Made by a program: the position numbers and the translations under genes. Positions 4,526-11,461 of a stretch of DNA of 11,870 nt are shown one piece after another. The notes beneath the pieces were generated by a model. That model worked only from the letters and a program-made list of their open reading frames with translations. It did no database searches and was not told where the DNA came from. The DNA lies in contig JAGTQT010000039.1 of NCBI GenBank assembly GCA_018396615.1, forward strand, positions 1-11,870, read 5' to 3'. The DNA is from Candidatus Bathyarchaeota archaeon. GTDB taxonomy: Archaea; Thermoproteota; Bathyarchaeia; Bathyarchaeales; Bathycorpusculaceae. Within the stretch, counting starts at the first letter, position 1, and every line of letters begins with the position of its first letter.

Positions 4526-6931
4526 TCATAAAAATTCAGCTGTGTAATCCTCTTCTTCTCTTTTCCTATTTTTAGCTCTGTAGATTAATGCTATGGCAAG
4601 CGAAGATATTAGAAGTGATGTGAGCAGTATAGCTGCTTCAAATTCGTGAACTACTTCCAGCCCACGGACTGTGATGACGTGCGCGCTGTGGGTGTAAGTG
4701 AAGTATATGAAAGTGTGAGTGCTGGTTTCTGTTACATTATACTCGGTTAAATATTGGAGCGGTGGAGAATCACCGATTATGATTATCCAACTTTCTGGTG
4801 GGGCATAAAGTAATACCTTAGGTATGCTGATGTTGCAGAATCCTGTTGTGCCTGGTTCTCCCGATACGGTGAAGTTAAATTGTTTCTGTTCGCGGTCAAA
4901 AGTGAAATCTGCAATTGTTGAGTTAGTGTCAAAGACAACTCGATAGGGTTTACCATTCCACTCAAAGACGCCTTGATACTTTATGTCAAATGTCAAATCT
5001 TTTAGGCTGCTAACGCTTTGGTTAAGCCAAACCATATAAGTTCCATCTGAAGAGGTCGTGTTTGGTGTTGGTACTGTTGACGGCCTAATAATGGTGATTG
5101 TGTGAGTTGAGTTGTAGCCCCCTTCAACTGTTATTTTTAACCTTTGATTTTCTATCGGAAATTCTCTTTCCCACGAATATTGCGGAGCTGTTAGATTGAA
5201 GAATCGTGTGAGCTTGAATTGTGTGGGGTTAGCTGCCGGGTCTATTGGTGGTTTAGCTTCTAAGCCGTTTATGGTGCATAGAAGGGATGTTCTAGTTAGA
5301 TTGAATGTGACACTTAGGTTGCTCAAGTCTATGTTGGTGCTGTTAACAAACTGCCATAAAGAGGGCGGATATGGCTTGCCATAGGTTATCGCTATTCCCT
5401 TTATGAAGTTAAGTTCAGCGTTAAAATCGGGTGCAATAATGGCGTTTATTTGCATGTTTGATATGCCGTTTGCATAAGTCCAGTGGACTTGCGCTGACTC
5501 TACGGAGCAAAGCGTCGTGTTTAATAGAAGTTCTATTGGTGCTCTCTGCTCAGGTGGAGCTTCTGGGGGGATGGTTAATTCAAGTAATGACCATAACTCA
5601 TCAAAATCAGCTGTAAATGTTAACTCCATGGAGGCTTGTTTAAAATCCTTTGCGTATGAGAGTTCGAAGTGACCAGTTTGAACCGAGTGAACGAGCGCAT
5701 ATGCAAACCAGTATAAACCAGGATTCTCGCGTCCTCCACTCATAAAGTATTCAAATGCCCGAACGAAATCCCCATGAATATAAACGTCAAAAGCTATTGT
5801 CGCTCCACCAGTTTTCTTGGTCATGTGCGTGTTTAACCATACACATTCAAGTATGCCATTTGTCGCTACATACAGCGATCCTTCTCCTCTTCCAGGTATT
5901 GTGCTGTTTAGCTGCAGAAGCCAGTTTTCTACGGCAGTTTCATTTACTTGATAGCCAAAGAATGTGCCATAAACGATTTCAAGTTCGTCGCTTAGGTGGA
6001 GGTCGGATAGAGTTCCATAGAAATCGATGTCTATGCTGGCTATGGGCATTCCTGAGATTAGTGGAGCGGTTATTCTGCCATTTATCGTACCATATGAATA
6101 GTCAGCTACCGCTGTGAAATCCGAAAGGTTCAGTGGATACTGCGAAGCAATGCTGTCGGGAAATATAACGGAACCTTCGATGGCAATATTGGCAATTCCA
6201 CCAGAATACGTTCCGTAAAGACTGAAAGATGAACCATCAAACGGAAACATATCTGCTATCTGCGGTTGAACAATAAAGGCAAAGTCCGCCGACATCATTG
6301 TTGAACCACCCATCCTAATGAAGCTGGCATCTCCGAATGTTTCAATGCCAGCGGTGTATGGATATGACAAAGGTGTATAGCTTAGTGTTCCACCCATGAC
6401 TACTCGTCCATCGGAGTACACCGTAAACTTCGCTTCAGCATCTGCAAATGGAGGGTCAAACAGGTAATAGTAATATTGTTGAGAAAGAGAAACATCGCTA
6501 ACGCTGCCTAACCATGTGGAATAGAAATAATCCACCCTGTAAAGATAAATATAAGAGACCTTCGTTGGGTTTAAGTTTGATGAGTAAATCGTTGGACCGT
6601 GGATATTTAGAGGCACAAGATGCACTCCAACTCCAAGTTCCACTGCTTTGTATTCATAGCAAGAAATATAATTTCCCACAGAGTCTCTTAAACCTGATAT
6701 ATAAACTTGATATAGTCCATTCTCAGCAACGCTGATTTGAACATCAATCTTTAGATAATCAAATTTTCCGTTTCCGTTGGTATCGACTCCTACATTATAG
6801 ATTATACCCGTTAAACCCGCAGGATACGGCAGTGCAAGTGCCTCGAATTTTTCTTCAATGAGGATGGATAGAATTGGGAATACCAAAAGAAAAAGCGTTA
6901 TGACCAGTAAAAGTTTCTTGTTTATTTGCAT
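4526..6931 (-). CDS. Large surface glycoprotein-like protein with signal peptide and C-terminal membrane anchor
   Basis: An 801-residue envelope protein. It begins MQINKKLLLVITLFLLVF, a signal peptide or anchor. Residues 50-58 (DTNGNGKFD) match an EF-hand/dockerin-type calcium loop (D-x-N-x-N-G-x2-D). The long ectodomain is rich in beta-type sequence, aromatic residues and more than a dozen N-x-S/T glycosylation sequons, with few cysteines. Near the C-terminus comes HTFIYFTYTHSAHVITVRG, then VVHEFEAA, one transmembrane helix (about 767-786) and a basic/acidic tail (RAKNRKREEED). The HEF-helix-Arg pattern resembles archaeal PEF-CTERM sorting tails with Pro replaced by His. I chose ATG at 6931, not TTG at 6970, because a good TATA box (GATATATAG, 6976-6984) would start transcription near 6955. 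It is divergent from the ABC permease. No catalytic domain is recognised; it could be a binding, adhesion or transporter-partner protein. Confidence 0.8.
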   Translation of the reverse strand: MQINKKLLLVITLFLLVFPILSILIEEKFEALALPYPAGLTGIIYNVGVDTNGNGKFDYLKIDVQISVAENGLYQVYISGLRDSVGNYISCYEYKAVELGVGVHLVPLNIHGPTIYSSNLNPTKVSYIYLYRVDYFYSTWLGSVSDVSLSQQYYYYLFDPPFADAEAKFTVYSDGRVVMGGTLSYTPLSYPYTAGIETFGDASFIRMGGSTMMSADFAFIVQPQIADMFPFDGSSFSLYGTYSGGIANIAIEGSVIFPDSIASQYPLNLSDFTAVADYSYGTINGRITAPLISGMPIASIDIDFYGTLSDLHLSDELEIVYGTFFGYQVNETAVENWLLQLNSTIPGRGEGSLYVATNGILECVWLNTHMTKKTGGATIAFDVYIHGDFVRAFEYFMSGGRENPGLYWFAYALVHSVQTGHFELSYAKDFKQASMELTFTADFDELWSLLELTIPPEAPPEQRAPIELLLNTTLCSVESAQVHWTYANGISNMQINAIIAPDFNAELNFIKGIAITYGKPYPPSLWQFVNSTNIDLSNLSVTFNLTRTSLLCTINGLEAKPPIDPAANPTQFKLTRFFNLTAPQYSWEREFPIENQRLKITVEGGYNSTHTITIIRPSTVPTPNTTSSDGTYMVWLNQSVSSLKDLTFDIKYQGVFEWNGKPYRVVFDTNSTIADFTFDREQKQFNFTVSGEPGTTGFCNISIPKVLLYAPPESWIIIIGDSPPLQYLTEYNVTETSTHTFIYFTYTHSAHVITVRGLEVVHEFEAAILLTSLLISSLAIALIYRAKNRKREEEDYTAEFL

Positions 6932-6975
6932 GATTAATAGCGCCTTAAGTGCACACGTTATTCTATACAATATTA

Positions 6976-6984
6976 CTATATATC
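6976..6984 (-). promoter_or_regulatory. TATA box of the large surface-protein gene
   Basis: The minus strand reads GATATATAG, about 45-53 bases upstream of ATG 6931. A start about 25 bases downstream (near 6955) gives a leader of some 24 nt and excludes the upstream TTG. It lies in the 122-base divergent spacer shared with the ABC permease, whose own box A may be CAATTTAATC near 6989-6998. Confidence 0.5.
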
Positions 6985-7053
6985 AGTTTTGCAATTTAAT
7001 CCTAGAAGTAAAATCCAGCAGAATGAAACCCTATAGAAAGAGGGATTAAATCC

Positions 7054-8220
7054 GTGAGAACCTTAACAATGTGCCTTAGAAATCTTTTCCGCAGACGTGT
7101 CAGAACTTTTCTTTGCGTTCTTGGCATAGCTCTAGCCACGACATTAATAGTTGCCATAGGAGCAACAACGTCCAGATACATATACGTAATAAAGGAGATG
7201 CACACCTATTTCAGCGGCAAAATTGTGGTGGTAAGCAAAGGCGCAATAGTAATCGAGGCATTTCCAATAGCAACTGGAAACCTACCACAAACCATGGTTG
7301 AAAAGTTAAAACAAGTTAACGGAACCAAAGATGCAGTTCCCATGCTATTCATCTATAACTTTGAAGGCGCACTTGAAGCACTACCGAGAAATTTTACAAT
7401 TGGCATACCACAGGGAAACTGGTCAGCCCTTGTTGGGTTCACCCCATTGAAAAGCGGCGGGCGCTGGCCATCCGCAAATGAAAGTGAAGCTGTTATTGGC
7501 TCATCACTTTCTGACCAATTTAATCTTACAGTAGGAGATGCAATTAAATTAAAAGATTATGATTTGAAAGTGACGGGAGTGCTGAACACAAGCTCTGCAC
7601 TCTTATCACGTTCAATAATAATGCCACTTGACTTAGTTCAGGAAATTTATGGATATAATAAGTTGGTTAATTTGATAGTTGTGGAGCCTAGGGGAGAAGT
7701 TAACACGGCAAAATTGGCGGAAAGAATTGAAACGGAAATTGCGAATGTTAATGCGTTAACAGAAGACGAAAGAACCGACCTTGCACGACCACTTATAAGC
7801 AATCTCGAAACATGGGCTCTAGGAATAAGAACCGTGCTTTTCATTTTAAGTATGATATTTGTAACAACTGTTGCCATGATGAATATATCGGAGAGACGAA
7901 GAGATTTCGCCACTTTAGATGCAATAGGCGCTCCGAAAAGTTTTATTTTTAAAGTGGTTACTATTGAGACTGGACTTATGGGCTTTTTTGGCGGTTTAAG
8001 TGGTATATTACTTGGCTCCTTCGTAGCGATTGCTGTTGCAAGCGTATACACGGGTATCCCCATATCACTATTTTTCCCGGGCATCTTTGACATCACGCCA
8101 CCAATTCTAATGCTGGAAATTTTAGCATCCACAGTAGCAGTAAGCTGTATCGCTGGCATCATACCCTCAATAGCTGCTGCAAGAATGAAGATAACAGAAG
8201 TTTTAAGGGCTGAATACTAA
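7054..8220 (+). CDS. ABC transporter permease, MacB/FtsX family
   Basis: A 388-residue permease with the standard four-helix MacB/LolC/FtsX layout. TM1 is at about 19-40 (FLCVLGIALATTLIVAIGA), preceded by an Arg-rich cytoplasmic N-terminus (LRNLFRRRVRTF). An extracellular MacB-type core domain of about 215 residues follows, with several N-x-S/T sequons. Then come TM2 (about 260-279), TM3 (about 306-333) and TM4 (about 349-373), ending AAARMKITEVLRAEY. ERRRDFATLDAIGAPKSFIF after TM2 is the conserved cytoplasmic segment that contacts the ATPase. Members act as mechanotransmission pumps or lipoprotein/peptide exporters, not importers. The start is GTG at 7054, with GAGGG at 7040-7044. An internal ATG at 7069 would remove part of the basic N-terminus. 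The stop overlaps the ATPase start (TAATG), so the two are an operon. It probably works as a homodimer, since only one permease is present. Confidence 0.92.
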   Translation: MRTLTMCLRNLFRRRVRTFLCVLGIALATTLIVAIGATTSRYIYVIKEMHTYFSGKIVVVSKGAIVIEAFPIATGNLPQTMVEKLKQVNGTKDAVPMLFIYNFEGALEALPRNFTIGIPQGNWSALVGFTPLKSGGRWPSANESEAVIGSSLSDQFNLTVGDAIKLKDYDLKVTGVLNTSSALLSRSIIMPLDLVQEIYGYNKLVNLIVVEPRGEVNTAKLAERIETEIANVNALTEDERTDLARPLISNLETWALGIRTVLFILSMIFVTTVAMMNISERRRDFATLDAIGAPKSFIFKVVTIETGLMGFFGGLSGILLGSFVAIAVASVYTGIPISLFFPGIFDITPPILMLEILASTVAVSCIAGIIPSIAAARMKITEVLRAEY

Positions 8221-8894
8221 TGAGAATTAAAACAGTGGATTTAACGAAGATCTTCCATGTAGGTTCTTCGGAAATAACAGCAGTAAACAAAGTTAATTTT
8301 GAAGTTAATGAAGCGAAATTCATAGCAATAGTTGGGCCTTCTGGATCAGGAAAATCTACATTGCTCAGCCTTATCGGCTTGAACGATTATCCAAATTATG
8401 GAAAAATATTCATTGACGACATCGACACAGTTCTTCTTTCAGGCTCGCAGCGAAGGAAGATAAGACTTTCAAGAATGGGTTTCGTCTTTCAAACCTTTAA
8501 TCTATTTCCTACACTTAACGCTCTGGAGAATGTAGAGCTGCCCATGGCTTTGGCTAACAAATCCAAAGGAGAACAGAGGGAGAAAGCCGTAAGGCTTCTC
8601 GAGGCTATGGGTTTGAGTAATAGGCTTTTTCATAGACCTAAAGAGTTAAGCATGGGTGAGATGCAAAGAGTTGCCATAGCAAGAGCGCTTGTCAACAACC
8701 CAGAATTAATTATTGCGGATGAGCCAACTGGAGAGCTTGACTCAAAGACAGCTAAAGAAATAATCCGATTGCTTTTTGACATAAACAGAAAAGAGAAAAC
8801 AACCGTTATTGTTGCTACCCATGACGAGAAAATAGTTGATGTTGCAGACGCCATTTACTCCATGTACGATGGTAAATTGAAATTAGAAGGCTGA
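8220..8894 (+). CDS. ABC transporter ATP-binding protein, LolD/MacB type
   Basis: A 224-residue nucleotide-binding subunit of the permease encoded just upstream (one-base overlap). Walker A is GPSGSGKST (39-47), the Q-loop Q91 lies in FVFQTFNLFP, Walker B is LIIADE (163-168) with catalytic Glu168, the D-loop is GELD (171-174) and the switch His is 201 (ATHDE). The N-terminus and the LFPTLNALENVELP segment are typical of the LolD/MacB/FtsE group. The signature motif is LSMGE (143-147), where most family members have LSGGE or LSGGQ. The first glycine, which contacts ATP in the partner monomer, is replaced by Met, while the following Gly and Glu are kept. ATP hydrolysis may be slower, but all other catalytic residues are present, so it should still be active. 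It converges on the PepSY-like gene with a 12-base gap. Confidence 0.95.
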   Translation: MRIKTVDLTKIFHVGSSEITAVNKVNFEVNEAKFIAIVGPSGSGKSTLLSLIGLNDYPNYGKIFIDDIDTVLLSGSQRRKIRLSRMGFVFQTFNLFPTLNALENVELPMALANKSKGEQREKAVRLLEAMGLSNRLFHRPKELSMGEMQRVAIARALVNNPELIIADEPTGELDSKTAKEIIRLLFDINRKEKTTVIVATHDEKIVDVADAIYSMYDGKLKLEG

Positions 8895-8906
8895 GGTTCT
8901 GTCGCT

Positions 8907-9143
8907 TTATAGGAGCGAGAAGTCTGTGGATTTAACTTTTCCTTTAGTGTCGATAATCACTTCGAATTTTTCAGCCCATGGATGCCCTTCCAAATCTATG
9001 GGACATGTGCCTTTAATTATCCAAGCTCCATCTTTCTGTTCAACGGATGAGATGTCAATTCTCTCTATATTCTTTCTTTTCTTAACGTATTCCACAGCTA
9101 TCTGCTGGGCAGTTTCCGTTGAAATATTGTTGCTGTTCTTCAT
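8907..9143 (-). CDS. Small PepSY-like protein, function unknown
   Basis: A 78-residue protein without signal peptide or membrane helix. The pattern ETAQQIAVEYVKKRKN (helix), IERIDISSVEQKDGAWIIKG (strands), WAEKFEVIIDTKGKVKSTDF (strands) matches the helix-plus-sheet layout of PepSY-like and related small domains, including the final strand with a 'D-x-x-G-K-V' turn. The assignment rests on pattern only, and conserved catalytic residues are not expected in such domains. ATG at 9143 is supported by GAGG eight bases upstream and by a box A-like CTTTTAATG near 9187-9195. Its 3' end faces the ABC ATPase; a small hairpin TCGCT-N7-AGCGA (8902-8918) at the junction might end one or both transcripts. 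It is divergent from dinB across a 183-base spacer. Confidence 0.7.
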   Translation of the reverse strand: MKNSNNISTETAQQIAVEYVKKRKNIERIDISSVEQKDGAWIIKGTCPIDLEGHPWAEKFEVIIDTKGKVKSTDFSLL

Positions 9144-9208
9144 GACTTTTTCCTCTGAACTGCCTTTTTACTGTATTTATTGGAAGCATTAAAAGTTATG
9201 AATGTAGA

Positions 9209-9261
9209 ATCGTTAGCGAAGTTAAACATGTGCCAAGGCTCGGACACATGCCTTAAACGAT
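9209..9261. repeat. Imperfect inverted repeat between the PepSY-like gene and dinB
   Basis: Nested pairing is visible: ATCGT (9209-9213) with ACGAT (9257-9261), TTAA (9222-9225) with TTAA (9253-9256), CATGTG (9227-9232) with CACATG (9245-9250) and CC (9233-9234) with GG (9242-9243), leaving one bulged A and a 7-base loop AAGGCTC. It lies upstream of both divergent genes, so it could be a shared operator or a structured RNA. The sequence GGTTCAAATC (9263-9272) follows, but no tRNA can be folded. Confidence 0.4.
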
Positions 9262-9286
9262 AGGTTCAAATCATCAAAAATGCAAG

Positions 9287-9294
9287 TTTTATTT
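9287..9294 (+). promoter_or_regulatory. Putative TATA box of dinB
   Basis: TTTTATTT, flanked by TGCAAG at 9281-9286 and 9295-9300. About 33-40 bases ahead of ATG 9327, it would give a start near 9313 and a short leader, which excludes the upstream in-frame TTG at 9294 as the translation start. Confidence 0.4.
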
Positions 9295-9326
9295 TGCAAG
9301 GAAAAAGCGTTTGGAAAAGGAAAGTG

Positions 9327-10400
9327 ATGAGCGAAAAGAAACGCATAATATTCCACTTAGACATGGACCATTTTTTTACTGCGGTTGAGGAAAGGGAGCA
9401 TCCAGAATATAAAGGTAAGCCGGTTGTTGTGGGAGCGGACCCTAAAGAGGGGAGGGGCAGAGGTGTTGTAAGTACGTGTAATTATGAGGCAAGAAAGTTC
9501 GGTGTTAGGTCTGGCATGCCAATTTCAAAGGCTTGGAAGCTTTGTCCACAAGCCGTTTACTTGCCAGTCAACTATGAACTTTACGTAAGGGTTTCTAATC
9601 AGATAATGAGTATGCTGCGGGGATACGCAGACAAGTTTGAGCAGTGGGGTATAGATGAAGCCTTTTTGGATGTCACTTCTAAGGTTAAGAATTATGCAGA
9701 GGCCGAAGCCTTAGCACATAAAATAAAAAGGGAAATCTATGAAAGGGAAAAGCTCACATGCTCCATTGGCATAGGTCCAAACAAGCTTGTCGCAAAAATA
9801 GCCAGCGACTTCCGAAAGCCAGATGGACTAACAACAGTTAAAGAAGAAGAGGCTGAAAAGTTTCTTGCACCGTTGCCGGTGCGAAAGCTTCTCTGGGTTG
9901 GAAGAAAAACTGAACAGAAACTGAAAGCTCTGGGAATAAAAACTATAGGTGATTTAGCGCGTTATGACCCATCGGTGCTTGCTGAAACTTTTGGGGTTAT
10001 GGGAACGCAAATTTATCTGATGGCTCATGGAGTTGACAGAAGCGAAGTTACAGAGCGAGGAGAAATAAAGTCGATAAGTCGCGACGTAACATTTGAGGAA
10101 GACACTTCAGATTTTGATTTTGTCTTAAAAACTTTGGATAAACTTTCAGAAGAGGTTCATAAAGATGCTGAGAGGCAAAGGTTTTACTTTAAGACAGTAA
10201 CTGTGCGTATACGCTACGAGAATTTTGAAACTCACACGCACAGCAAAACCTTACCGTTTATCACAGACCGCCTCCAAGACTTGAAGAAGACAGCGAGAGA
10301 ATTAGCCCAAGCTTACCTGCGCCCAGAAAGAAAGATAAGGCTTGTTGGCGTTAGAGTTTCAAACCTAATCTCTGCGGAAAAACAGAAGAGACTGATTTAA
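9327..10400 (+). CDS. dinB: DNA polymerase IV (Y-family translesion polymerase)
   Basis: A 357-residue DinB/Dpo4-type polymerase that copies past damaged bases with low fidelity. Palm and fingers occupy about 1-170: FHLDMDHFFTAVEE gives metal ligand Asp12 and steric-gate Phe17, which excludes ribonucleotides. WGIDEAFLD gives Asp110 and Glu111, the other catalytic acids. The thumb (about 170-240) has the helix-hairpin-helix GIKTIGDLARYDP. The little finger (about 245-350) begins IKSISRDVTFEEDTSD. All key residues are present. The C-terminus stops at SNLISAEKQKRLI, with no Q-x2-hydrophobic-x2-aromatic-aromatic PCNA box, so sliding-clamp contact may be weakened or use another surface. I chose ATG 9327 over TTG 9294 because family members begin within a few residues of the LDMD motif and the candidate TATA box is at 9287-9294. 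The transcript stands alone and may respond to the repeat at 9209-9261. Confidence 0.96.
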   Translation: MSEKKRIIFHLDMDHFFTAVEEREHPEYKGKPVVVGADPKEGRGRGVVSTCNYEARKFGVRSGMPISKAWKLCPQAVYLPVNYELYVRVSNQIMSMLRGYADKFEQWGIDEAFLDVTSKVKNYAEAEALAHKIKREIYEREKLTCSIGIGPNKLVAKIASDFRKPDGLTTVKEEEAEKFLAPLPVRKLLWVGRKTEQKLKALGIKTIGDLARYDPSVLAETFGVMGTQIYLMAHGVDRSEVTERGEIKSISRDVTFEEDTSDFDFVLKTLDKLSEEVHKDAERQRFYFKTVTVRIRYENFETHTHSKTLPFITDRLQDLKKTARELAQAYLRPERKIRLVGVRVSNLISAEKQKRLI

Positions 10401-10441
10401 CAATTAGCGCTTTTTGACAGAAAACACTGTAAAAGAAGCTT

Positions 10442-10702
10442 CTATTTTCTGACTCTTCTGATTTCAAACACAACTGGATTTTCTGCGTCTGGACAAGCAT
10501 TACATATGACGTCTTTGTCTTTGCTCCATGGAAACTCCACGCCATAACGCATAGCGTAAACCTTTGGAAGCACAACCATTAAGGCGCTGTAGCAAATGTT
10601 ACCTTTAACAGACTTGCCATTAAAGACTATTTTGTCGCCAACCTTATGCCCAAAAGCGCATTTTCCCTTCTGACTTTTCACGGTAACCTCAGCAGTAGAC
10701 AC
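10442..10702 (-). CDS. TIGR04076 family protein
   Basis: An 86-residue soluble protein matching the TIGR04076 family by its whole pattern: VTVKSQKGKCAFGHKVGDKIVF, an ICYSALMVVLPKVYAMRYG core, EFPW and a closing VICNACPDAENPVVFEIRR. Cysteines are at 15, 37, 67 and 70 (C67-x2-C70), with His19 near the first, so a metal or redox site is plausible. The biochemical function of the family is unknown to me. I set the start at GTG 10702: the perfect Shine-Dalgarno GGAGGTGA (10710-10717) lies seven bases upstream. The longer reading from GTG 10720 would place that ribosome site inside the gene. The same GGAGGTGA contains the stop TGA of the DUF5615 gene, leaving a 7-base gap and tight coupling. It converges on dinB with 41 bases between. 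Confidence 0.88.
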   Translation of the reverse strand: MSTAEVTVKSQKGKCAFGHKVGDKIVFNGKSVKGNICYSALMVVLPKVYAMRYGVEFPWSKDKDVICNACPDAENPVVFEIRRVRK

Positions 10703-10709
10703 GCAATTT

Positions 10710-11000
10710 TCACCTCCCACGCTCTTTTATGTTTGGATATTTCTCCCTTATCTTTTCATCGGCAATCTTTGCAATCATAGCGTTGGAAATAAGAACATAC
10801 TTAACGCCAGTAAGCTCTGCCAAGTCCGCTGGTTTCTGGTCTTGCGTGACAAGCAGCAAATCATTCTTTTTTGCGTATTCAACGATATCTTTGTCTTTTG
10901 CGCCTTGCAAGCCAACTTCTTGAACAGTGAGCGTTTCCCATCCTAGAGTTTCGAAGTATTCTTTTAATCCAGCGTACATCTCATCTAGCAGAATCTTCAA
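10710..11000 (-). CDS. DUF5615/Mut7-C-type PIN-like protein
   Basis: A 96-residue PIN-like domain, a family suspected to be nucleases and often found as toxins. It shows the usual features: N-terminal MKILLDEMYAGL with Asp6, then GAKDKDIVEYAKKNDLLLVTQDQKPADL, holding Asp36, Asp38 and Asp54 at the positions of the acidic, metal-binding cluster. The C-terminus (KIADEKIREKYPNIKERGR) is basic. The start is TTG at 11000: GGGTGA at 11010-11015 is nine bases upstream, a TGA in the same frame lies just before, and no other start codon fits. DUF5615 genes often sit after a DUF433 antitoxin gene; none is visible here, and the coupled neighbour is the TIGR04076 gene downstream. Toxin activity is therefore only a possibility, and a housekeeping RNA-processing role is equally open. 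Confidence 0.88.
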   Translation of the reverse strand: MKILLDEMYAGLKEYFETLGWETLTVQEVGLQGAKDKDIVEYAKKNDLLLVTQDQKPADLAELTGVKYVLISNAMIAKIADEKIREKYPNIKERGR

Positions 11001-11143
11001 TTCTTTTACTCACCCTATACACTCCTAAAAACATGAAAAAGCCACTATTTAGAGCTTCCACCGCAAAATCCCAACGCCCCAGAGACGCTTTTCTCCACCT
11101 CTCAACTTCTTAGACAACCGTTTCATGTATATTTGAAGACAAG

Positions 11144-11151
11144 TTTTATAT
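11144..11151 (+). promoter_or_regulatory. TATA box of the CxxC-x17-CxxC gene
   Basis: TTTTATAT in AAGTTTTATATGTTG. A start about 25 bases on (near 11175) gives a leader of around 50 nt. GCCGCGT follows at 11155-11161 and recurs below the TATA box of the next gene (11476-11482). The box is nearly symmetrical and could also fire leftward. Confidence 0.45.
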
Positions 11152-11226
11152 GTTGCCGCGTCATGCATAAGGTATCGTGCAAGAAGCAATTTTTGCACAT
11201 AGAATAAAAGGAGTTGAAAAAAGTAA

Positions 11227-11367
11227 ATGTCTGAAAAAGAAATGCACAAGGCAGTTTGTGCTGATTGTGGACAGGAATGCGAAGTTCCCTTCAAGCCTGA
11301 CCCAAATAGGCCAGTTTACTGCCGAGAGTGCTGGTCGAAGAGAAGAGGCCAAAGGCGAAGGTATTAG
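11227..11367 (+). CDS. CxxC-x17-CxxC domain zinc-binding small protein
   Basis: A 46-residue protein, MSEKEMHKAVCADCGQECEV... ending WSKRRGQRRRY. Cys11-x2-Cys14, exactly 17 residues, then Cys32-x2-Cys35 defines the CxxC-x17-CxxC domain, a small zinc-ribbon-like unit common in archaea and some bacteria. The loop VPFKPDPNRPVYC is typical of the family. The basic tail (KRRGQRRRY) suggests contact with nucleic acid, but no function is established. An extra cysteine lies at 18. AAAAGGAG at 11206-11213 is a Shine-Dalgarno somewhat far (13 bases) from ATG. The gene has its own TATA box (11144-11151) and a strong hairpin/T-run terminator (11406-11441), so it is a one-gene unit divergent from the DUF5615 operon. 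Larger overlapping ORFs in other frames across this region are shadows. Confidence 0.88.
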   Translation: MSEKEMHKAVCADCGQECEVPFKPDPNRPVYCRECWSKRRGQRRRY

Positions 11368-11405
11368 GTTAAGCTTAAAAGCTTTAATTCGAAAGTCCGT
11401 TTTCC

Positions 11406-11441
11406 TTGCACTTTTCCTTAGTTAGTGCAAACCCTTTTTTT
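11406..11441 (+). terminator. Intrinsic-type terminator after the CxxC-x17-CxxC gene
   Basis: TTGCACT (11406-11412), an 11-base loop, AGTGCAA (11424-11430): a perfect 7-bp stem, then ACCC and a run of seven T (11435-11441). It begins 39 bases past the TAG at 11367. Stem plus T-run is clearer than at most archaeal gene ends. Confidence 0.65.
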
Positions 11442-11461
11442 CTATAATTGATTCGTTTAAC

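Noticed and set aside
5755..6117. A 120-codon plus-strand ORF inside the large surface-protein gene.
   Set aside because: It lies opposite continuous coding sequence, has no ribosome site and no motif.
7647..8162. A 171-codon ORF on the minus strand inside the ABC permease gene.
   Set aside because: It is the antisense shadow of a well-supported permease; its composition is low-complexity with no recognisable domain.
9185..9288. tRNA-like hints: GGTTCAAATC (9263-9272) with GCATT/AATGC at the flanks.
   Set aside because: No D arm, anticodon arm or full acceptor stem can be drawn; the T-arm-like bases lack a 5-bp stem.
11061..11072. CCGCAAAATCCC also occurs on the minus strand at 2359-2370.
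   Set aside because: A 12-base match between two places is expected several times by chance in a window this long when both strands are counted; the flanks do not match.
11049..11294. Minus-strand ORF of 81 codons and a plus-strand ORF at 11177-11425.
   Set aside because: Both cross the clear CxxC-x17-CxxC gene in other frames and carry no family pattern. Only the terminal 25 codons of the first are kept, as a weak finding.
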